A program made the translations under genes and the position numbers. Below the pieces are notes generated by a model, which was not told where the DNA came from, ran no database searches, and worked only from the letters and a program-made list of their open reading frames with translations. From Marthasterias glacialis (Eukaryota > Echinodermata > Asteroidea > Forcipulatida > Asteriidae), in contig OU452228.1 in the NCBI GenBank assembly GCA_911728455.2, forward strand, positions 19,619,224-19,683,223: a stretch of DNA of 64,000 nt, in the 5' to 3' direction. Position 1 is the first letter of the stretch; every line of letters begins with the position of its first letter. This document shows positions 58,301 to 64,000 of the stretch, one piece after another.

Positions 58301-61300
58301 CGCGATATTTTGCATCTTGCGTGTTTTTCACAGGCTCTATTTGATCCAATTCACCCTGACGTCATCATCACAGTAATCTTGGTTGCGCCACGTTGGAAGT
58401 CTATGTTACCGTTTGTTATAATGCAGTGCGGTGCGCATTTCAGGCGAAGAAGCGTTTACGAGTTGACTGGCACTATGGCAAGTTTGGCAGCAGTAGACAG
58501 TTGGTACAAAGCAGTGTTTGACGTTAGTACAAAGGGTCAAACAGCCAAACATCGCTCGATGGGTCAGTTAATAATAATAGAATAGAATAGAAAATAATAC
58601 CTAGTATACAAAATGTAATGATAATCTTAAGGCCCCCATCTCAAAATTGGTAAGGAGAAAAACATAAATGATCACAGATTTACATATACCTTACACTGTG
58701 TAAATATGATGATGGTAGAAAACTTTCCTTGAAATATTTCTGCCTGAAGTTTTATAGCTTTTAAATAATAACTGAAATTAGATCCAAAATTAGTTTTCGT
58801 CTCAGTCAGTGAGACGAAAACTCTGCCTATCCCCTATATGGATGCGTACAAAAATGCTGAATGCATTTTTACCGTTTTATCGCAAACAACGAAATGAGCT
58901 GACATTGTCACAGGTTAGTTTTATTACAAACATCTTGATTTGTGCAAAGAATGGAAGCATTTACAGACACTTTACAAATGTTGAGCTGGGGCTATAAACA
59001 TTCACAACATATACATTTTTGTTCACTTCGCTACGAACTTCCAAGTAATGTGAGTTGTATTTCTTTAAAACTACTCGCAGAGCCCCTTTTTAGATTTACA
59101 ATATGACAGTTTTGTTTCCCTTGCAAAATGAGAATTTGCATTAAACCCACTGATTCTGCTCCTCATTGACTTTCCAGGTAACAAACCTACCAGGCCATCT
59201 GTAGTCACGGCAACCACACTTGTCTATGATGTAATGGATCTTGCAGAGAAAATTGCACGCCGGTACTGAATACTTGAACGGGTAATCCGTGAAGTTGTTG
59301 TTTGTGCAGTTATCTCTAAATGGTGCTTGAAGACTGTTTACCTATTGGACACAGAAAGTTTTTTTTACATGTATGCAGAGCTACCTTTTGGATTATAAGA
59401 CCCTCTCACGCGCACGTATGTTTGTAACGGTTTAAAAAGTGTCGTGGCGCAAACTTATTGCAGCCTACCATGCCAGAAACACCGGATCGAACCCCTTCTC
59501 TCAACGCGCTGGGCCAACACGGCTTTACGTCCCATTTGCTTTACGGAGCAATAGTTTGCGCATTATTCATTGTGGAAGAAGGGCCACTTAAGCAGTTGCT
59601 CAAATTTTCGTGAAATTGGCTGCGGGACTCTAACCCATGCCCATTTGAATCAGATACACCAGATCTTGAGTCCAGCGTGCTTGGCCGCACGGCCATGACA
59701 CGTCACGTATTACAGTTATACAAATCCTTGTGTTCGTAACTGATCACGTAGAATTTCCGCTCTCAAAAGCTGGACGTGGTAGACCCTACTTTCAATTGAT
59801 TCGTAAATATCATTCATGTGATATTCCCAACACGCTGATGCCGTAACGATGCCATCATCTGAGGCAAAGTTTGCTTCCACTATAGCCCGTTCCCCTATAA
59901 ATCCTCATTTAAGTTTTGCTTCAAGCCCCAACTTAGATTACTTTGACTAACCTTTACGAATATATATTTAAAAAAAAGAATAAATAAAAAAACAAACCAA
60001 TGAAGAACAAGCAATGATATCATTTTGTAATATGAGAGCTGGTATTCCGGACTATTATATAGCATACATAGAATATGAGAAAGACGATGGATGTATAAGT
60101 TTAATATACATGAAAGGGATATCATTGGATAACATACCACTTTCTGTTGAACCGCAACGACCGATTCAAATCCCGGTGACAACGAGAAAGCAAGCTCCTT
60201 AATGATTGGTAACTCGCCTTGGGGATGCAGTAACACCTAGAGAACGCAGATACAGAGCAGGATACCAGTCACAGTTATACATGGGATATTGTATAGTCGG
60301 TGTGCTTAGCTATCTTAAAGGTGCATTGCGTCCTCGTTGAGCGATTTATTGGGCGGTAAACTAAATATTATTGACTGCAGCTTGAAAAGAAAGATCGTCC
60401 AAAAGTAGAATATAAACATCTACAACAATAACCTCCACATTCGGTTTCGAGGTTATTAAAAAAAAGGTCACGTGACGTGCATGTGACCTATCTGCTTCAA
60501 AAATCTGAAATCGATAACTCACCTGATCATTCAGCTATAGTTGTATTTTCATCTGTTTGAATATCTTATTAATAGACCATATTAAACTCTGATTGTTTGC
60601 AACATTGTCCGTGAATAAATAACAAAAGTGGATTGAAGTTTTTGATCCAAGTTAATGGTGGAAATTGCATTTCAGAACTTCCATTCTTGTAATATGAGAG
60701 TCCGGGTAACGGACAGTGGCTCGGGTGCTCAACCAAGAGAGCTTATAGAGAGTTTCGCGTCGGCCCACCCGATCTCGGTTGAGGCGCGCTGGGACCGAAC
60801 AAAATAGCGAGGTGATTTTTTTTCTTAAAAAGTGGTAGCGATGTGTCAGGTGATAGTGTTAAATGTATTTTGATAATTCAAAAATGGCAGTTATATCCGG
60901 CAGCCATCTTTGATTTTGCGCTGATGTTTTTTACTTGGATAGTGCTGATAAGATTAAACTTTCTGATTAATCAAACTTATAAACGATAACTTTCTCAGAC
61001 ACCACTTTATACATCTGGGCGAAGAGAAACAATAATGGCAGTAACTGACGGCGTGGCCGGAAGTGACGACCAGACGACCCAGCAAACAACGGTGCAAGAC
61101 CGCTCTGACACTGGGCTCCATGTTGTAGCTTCTCGTCTGTCTTTAAGGTCAATAACCCACCCTGCAAGCCCAAAACCATTATAAATCACTGTGGGGGTGA
61201 ATTGGAGTGCCAGTCAAGACTTAGACTTGTGTTATTTAAGATCCACGTGCCGCACAAGCTGTTTACACAAATTGCATATCGCCCTGTGCCAAGGATTCTT

Positions 61301-63992
61301 AGCCACAAGGTCAATCAATTACTACACTGTGACAGGTGGCTGCTGTCTTTCAACACTCCTTACTCTGCAGTGGTTAGGGTCTGGCCAATGGGAGTCTACG
61401 GGCTTGTGGGGTATACCAGGGGTGAGGATTACATGGAATCTTGGCCTTATTGGCCCATTGAAGAAAAACAATTATGACCATATTTGGTAACAATTTGATT
61501 ATTTTTTGTCTCTCGGATGCTGCGAGGGTTTTAACAGGTAATTATGACTGATTATATCTTACTTTCATTCCTGCAGCAGTGTTTTCCCAGGCTGTATACA
61601 ACTCTTGTTCAATATTTAGCCGTAAATACAGTCCATTTCTACTGCCAGGACTGTGCACTGTCAGCACATCCTCTTCATCTACAGGATCATTGAAGGTATA
61701 ACACACGCCATGATCGAGAACACGCTGGGTAAAGTTGAGGTGAGAACACGGTTTATTCCTCCATTTGCAAATAAGGATCATATCTTCGATTTGATGAGAT
61801 GCATCTTTAAGTATTTGAATGTTCTCACTGTCATTGCGGTTTCTGAAGACGTCCTGAAGGGGTGATGTATCGATGGTGGCGTCAATGGGCAGAGGGGAGG
61901 AGGGACTCGCGTACACTAAACCCAAGGTCTCGATGGCCGCTTTGGACAGCGAACCATTCCGCAACTGGTTGTAGTTACATAAAGTAACGGCTGGAAACTT
62001 GACATCAGTGAGGTAGTTCATGGATATCGTAGTAATTTCATCATACTTCAGTAGTAAGGTCACTGATTTCATGATGTCAAATGCAAGCCATGCTATCATT
62101 GCAGTCACAGCCACAAGCCAAAACAATCTGCAAAATTGAATATAATATTTCTTAAAAAGGCATCCACAACTTTTAAAGCCCCAGCTCAACATTGGTAAAC
62201 TGACTGTAAATGCTTCCGTTTTTGCACAAATCAAGATATTTGTAATAAAACCAACCTGAAAACGTCAGCTCATTTCGTTGTTTCGTTTGCGAGAAAATGG
62301 TAAAAATGCAATCAGCATTTTAGTACGCATTCCTGTATAGGCAGAGTTTTCGTCTCACTGAGACGAAAACTAATTTTGGATCTTATTTCATTTATTATCA
62401 AAAACGATAACACTTCAGGCAGAAACATATTTGAAGGAAAGTTTTCATGTACCATCATTATCTTTATACCATGTAAATCTTTATATGTAAATCTGTGAAC
62501 ATTTATGTTTTCCTTTCTTACCAATGTTGAGTTGGGGCTTTAATAAGTCAAAGCTTCGACAAACGAATCTAGTTTACATGATGTATGTCATGGTACTATC
62601 TATTTGAGCCCTGTGAGATTTTATTAAGATCTTTATTGGCGTTCTCCCGAGAGGTTATTTTATGAAATCTTTATTTTTGCTACCTCTTATCAACCGTTAC
62701 CTTGTGTTAATTTCCTGTTCAGAGTTGTACTATGTTTTCTTTCTGGTGGTGTGGTTGTTATGACAGGTTTGTTTTCGATAATAGGGATTATTCTTGTTGT
62801 CTTCGTTTGTTTCATATAGTGCAGTTATCTACGACTGAACGTCAATTCTCCACCCGTATAATTATCCATTATGATCTTTCTCAAGCAGCAATACCAATTA
62901 ATAATTAAAGGCAAATTACAGTATCAGGTTGGTTCACGGGTTTCTTTCTCTGCCTGCCTTTCACCTCTGTGGACCCCGGTTCGAATCCCACCTCAAACCC
63001 GGAGCCTTAATTGCATGTGGATTTGGTTTTTTACGCAATCTACCTGATTGCGTGGGTTTTCCTTATTTGGGGATGTTCCTTCCGCATCTTAACATCTTAA
63101 ACATCTTAAACATAACGTTTCTTCTCGTTTCCTGTTCATTCGGTTATTGGTGCTTACGCTGTTAGATGCGTAAATAAATAAATAAAAAACAAATGAATTT
63201 TGAAACTGAAATGAATATTCATCTTTTCATTAAACACGCCTACAACCAACTTGTCAACACTTCTTCAAATATGGGCGTTACGTCAACAAAAACCGATTTA
63301 TGCAGGGATTCCGTGGACGTTCACATTGTGGCCACGGAAAAAAAGCAACGATGTTTTTGAAGGTGATCAATATTATTATTAATCAATATTATTTAAATGT
63401 GCTTTCATTATATTACTGAAGCAATGTATCATCAAAAGTTACTAGCACTTTAAACTGTATGTCTGAGGATACCGGTACCTGTGTTGAGAAGACGACGAAG
63501 AAATGTTCAGTTTTTTTGTATTAGTGGAAAACCATAATAAGGGGGAAAATACACGGAATCAGATGGGACAGCAAAACCAAATCCAACTGCGTGGCTCCAA
63601 TACCCGGGGGATTCGAACCGGGGTCCACAGAGGTGGGAATTAAGGGCAATGGTTGGAATAAAACACAAAGCCACCCTGACCTTTTGACAATATTTTCAGT
63701 TCATTCATTTTTCTCCTTTTTAATTACCAATCTCCGTACAGTTGTCTTTATACAGCAATTTGTTTTGGAAATCTTACCTTCGGACAGCATGATGCGAATT
63801 ATTTGTGATATAACGTAGGCCGTGAAATGTTGTATTATCTCCAAACTCCTTAAAAACCTCCTTAAATGCTCGCTCATCATCTTTCAAAACTACCCCCATC
63901 TTGTCACGTTCGGAAACATTCTTCTTGTTCTTGAAGCTCACAGCGAAGACCCCATCTTCCCGGAGAGCAAACTGACTGTCAGTAAAATCCAT
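50192..63992 (-). CDS. ASIC-like DEG/ENaC cation channel, gene 2 (8 coding exons, 479 aa)
   Basis: Exons 63992-63778, 62127-61563, 60236-60138, 59341-59191, 58222-58166, 56268-56130, 53899-53808 and 50313-50192 join to 1440 bp ending in TGA. Same architecture as gene 1: HG (57-58, TFHGLRY), TM1 from 73 (LFWLVAVTAMIAWLAFDI), FPAVTLCNYNQLR, CYTFND, HPQGELP, the Cys-rich thumb, and TM2 with filter G451-M-S. Differences: a longer N-terminus, a longer C-terminal tail (ERFWFAKKAK), Asn instead of Asp after the degenerin Gly (GNVGG), and no His in the post-TM1 stretch (KYDE) where ASIC1a has His72/73, so acid gating is doubtful. All introns are GT-AG. The introns are larger than in gene 1 and hold many transposons. 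The start ATG is 8 bp from the window edge; a further upstream exon cannot be excluded. Confidence 0.92.
51173..51500. mobile_element. GTCTC-palindrome MITE, copy 1 (right end decayed)
   Basis: Central palindrome TTTTCGTCTCAGTGAGACGA at about 51336-51360; left end GCAGCTCAACTTTGGTAAG. In the last intron of gene 2. Confidence 0.8.
51582..51721. mobile_element. Short TIR element with CTCF-like motifs
   Basis: GAGACTTTTGAACGCTGGGT then GGCAGCAGACTTACC at the left; reversed, GTGACTTTTGAGGACACTAG then GTGGCAGCAGACTT. Relative of 39095-39661. Confidence 0.85.
52260..53118. mobile_element. Diverged hAT-like element with GGGGGCTTCGCCC direct repeat
   Basis: CAGTGGCGTAGCGACCGGGG at the left, followed by (GT)n and a G-run; at the right (reverse) GGCGCATGAGCCGGGG. 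Inside, AGAGCGTCCGGGGGCTTCGC (52552) and AGAGAGTCCGGGGGCTTCGC (52722) repeat. I found no TSD, so the boundaries are uncertain. Confidence 0.5.
53808..53899 (-). CDS. ASIC-like gene 2, exon 7
   Basis: 92 bp; LNFLDVYIFCEEIMTTVIDQ then HEAYTWTDFQ. Donor G/GTAGAT. Confidence 0.93.
53992..54355. mobile_element. GTCTC-palindrome MITE, copy 2
   Basis: Starts AAAGCCCCAACTCACTATTG; central palindrome at about 54159-54182; ends CCAATGTTGAGCTTGGG, directly next to the TTAA element at 54356. Confidence 0.85.
54356..55986. mobile_element. TTAA-flanked DNA element of 1.63 kb (intron of gene 2)
   Basis: Identical 16-bp inverted ends AGGTACACACCGGCTT inside TTAA at 54356-54359 and 55983-55986. The interior has several stop-broken readings and a C-run near 55073-55090. 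I see no transposase motif, so it is non-autonomous or decayed. A hairpin GAACCAAAAAAGTGGTTC lies at 54507-54524. Confidence 0.85.
56130..56268 (-). CDS. ASIC-like gene 2, exon 6
   Basis: 139 bp; EYLELGIPCDCPIACKTTQY through NLSAERI. Acceptor AAAATAG, canonical donor CG/GTAAAA. Confidence 0.92.
56743..57949. mobile_element. TA-flanked element, CACTCTAA ends, 1.2 kb (intron of gene 2)
   Basis: CACTCTAAGAAAA at the left and (reverse) CACTCTAAAAAAGAAG at the right, with TA on both sides (56741-56742, 57950-57951). Subterminal TACCCAAC/GTTACAC motifs recur on both sides. No transposase recognised. Confidence 0.75.
58166..58222 (-). CDS. ASIC-like gene 2, exon 5
   Basis: 57 bp; NEPICNVHKQVYCVYRYE. 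Acceptor CACTCAG, donor G/GTAAGT. Confidence 0.9.
58628..58995. mobile_element. GTCTC-palindrome MITE, copy 3
   Basis: AGGCCCCCATCTCAAAATTG at the left, TGTTGAGCTGGGGCTA at the right; centre 58793-58821 carries an extra CAGT. Confidence 0.85.
59191..59341 (-). CDS. ASIC-like gene 2, exon 4 (thumb)
   Basis: 151 bp; starts VNSLQAPFRDN and has FKYSVPACNFLCKIHY and CGCRDYRWP. Donor G/GTAGGT. Confidence 0.94.
59560..59705 (-). mobile_element. tRNA-Leu-like SINE head or pseudogene
   Basis: On the minus strand: GTCATGGCCGTGCGGCCAAG, GGACTCAAGATC (anticodon loop with CAA), then box B-like GGGTTAGAGTCCCGC. A second tRNA-like block with GGTTCGATCCGG lies at about 59462-59515, also minus. Confidence 0.6.
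60138..60236 (-). CDS. ASIC-like gene 2, exon 3
   Basis: 99 bp; VLLHPQGELPIIKELAFSLS then PGFESVVAVQQKV. Donor G/GTATGT. Confidence 0.95.
60313..61142. other. Gene 2 intron with a possible solo TTAAAGG end
   Basis: TTAAAGGTGCATTGCGTCC near 60313 resembles the ends of TTAA elements, but I see no opposite end. The rest is unassigned. Confidence 0.35.
61143..61310 (+). repeat. Interspersed repeat, copy 2
   Basis: Counterpart of 36310-36511 in opposite orientation; lies in intron 2 of gene 2. Confidence 0.75.
61563..62127 (-). CDS. ASIC-like gene 2, exon 2 (TM1, palm, finger)
   Basis: 565 bp, acceptor TTTGCAG, donor AAA/GTAAGA; 3 bp longer than in gene 1. It encodes TM1, FPAVTLCNYNQLRNG, CKWRNKPCSHLNFTQRVLDH and CYTFND. 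Confidence 0.96.
62176..62540. mobile_element. GTCTC-palindrome MITE, copy 4 (type copy, 365 bp, TA TSD)
   Basis: Ends AAGCCCCAGCTCAACATTGG and (reverse) AAGCCCCAACTCAACATTGG, flanked by TA (62174-62175, 62541-62542). Central palindrome GTTTTCGTCTCACTGAGACG at 62346-62370. Confidence 0.92.
62935..63190 (+). mobile_element. tRNA-derived SINE with box B and TAAA-type tail
   Basis: CACCTCTGTGGACCCCGGTT then CGAATCCCACC (box B), a body with CTACCTGATTGCGTGGG, and a tail of (TAAA)n. Its head recurs inverted at 63595-63640. Confidence 0.75.
63595..63640 (-). mobile_element. Inverted head fragment of the SINE at 62935
   Basis: Complement reads CACCTCTGTGGACCCCGGTT then CGAATCC. Confidence 0.7.
63778..63992 (-). 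CDS. ASIC-like gene 2, exon 1
   Basis: 215 bp, donor AG/GTAAGA. It starts MDFTDSQFALREDG and ends with FKEVFKEFGDNTTFHGLRYI and TNNSHHAVR. ATG context is ACAATGG. Confidence 0.87.
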
Positions 63993-64000
63993 TGTCTGTA

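Overview
The window is animal nuclear DNA: protein-coding genes are split by canonical GT-AG introns, intergenic and intronic sequence is AT-rich, and tRNA-derived SINEs, decayed LINE reverse transcriptase and many short inverted-repeat transposons are dense. The two best genes are acid-sensing-type DEG/ENaC channels, and a rhodopsin-class GPCR is also present. An invertebrate deuterostome, most likely an echinoderm, is my inference; the sequence does not prove it.

Layout. (1) 91-3949, minus strand: five exons of a gene with an N-terminal PDZ domain, running off the left edge; a possible 5' non-coding exon ends at 6391. (2) 4.1-12.4 kb: no gene; SINEs, foldback elements and a small hAT-type element with a perfect 8-bp target duplication. 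(3) 12936-13982, minus: an intronless class A GPCR. (4) 15.5-37 kb: a gene-free repeat landscape with LINE pseudogenes (18.7-21.1 kb and 24.4 kb), minisatellites, a long GAA/GGA tract, many MITEs (several nested), and a 500-N gap at 29966-30465 whose flanks are the same 251 bp, so the assembly is probably falsely duplicated there. (5) 37333-46846, minus: ASIC-like gene 1, eight coding exons, 466 aa. (6) 47-50 kb: nested MITEs. (7) 50192-63992, minus: ASIC-like gene 2, eight coding exons, 479 aa, with the same exon phases and nearly the same exon lengths as gene 1; its start codon lies 8 bp from the right edge.

The two channel genes are head-to-tail tandem duplicates. Exons 3 to 7 match exactly in length (99, 151, 57, 139 and 92 bp); exons 1, 2 and 8 differ by multiples of 3 bp. 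They could form homo- or heterotrimers, since DEG/ENaC channels are trimeric. Nothing in the sequence links the PDZ gene, the GPCR and the channels functionally. I found no CRISPR array, operon or intact tRNA/rRNA gene. The most unusual content is the density and layering of inverted-repeat elements, including four copies of one element confined to gene 2, a set of elements flanked by TTAA, an element with CTCF-like motifs in its termini beside a non-canonical GC splice donor, and a compact cluster of foldback hairpins.
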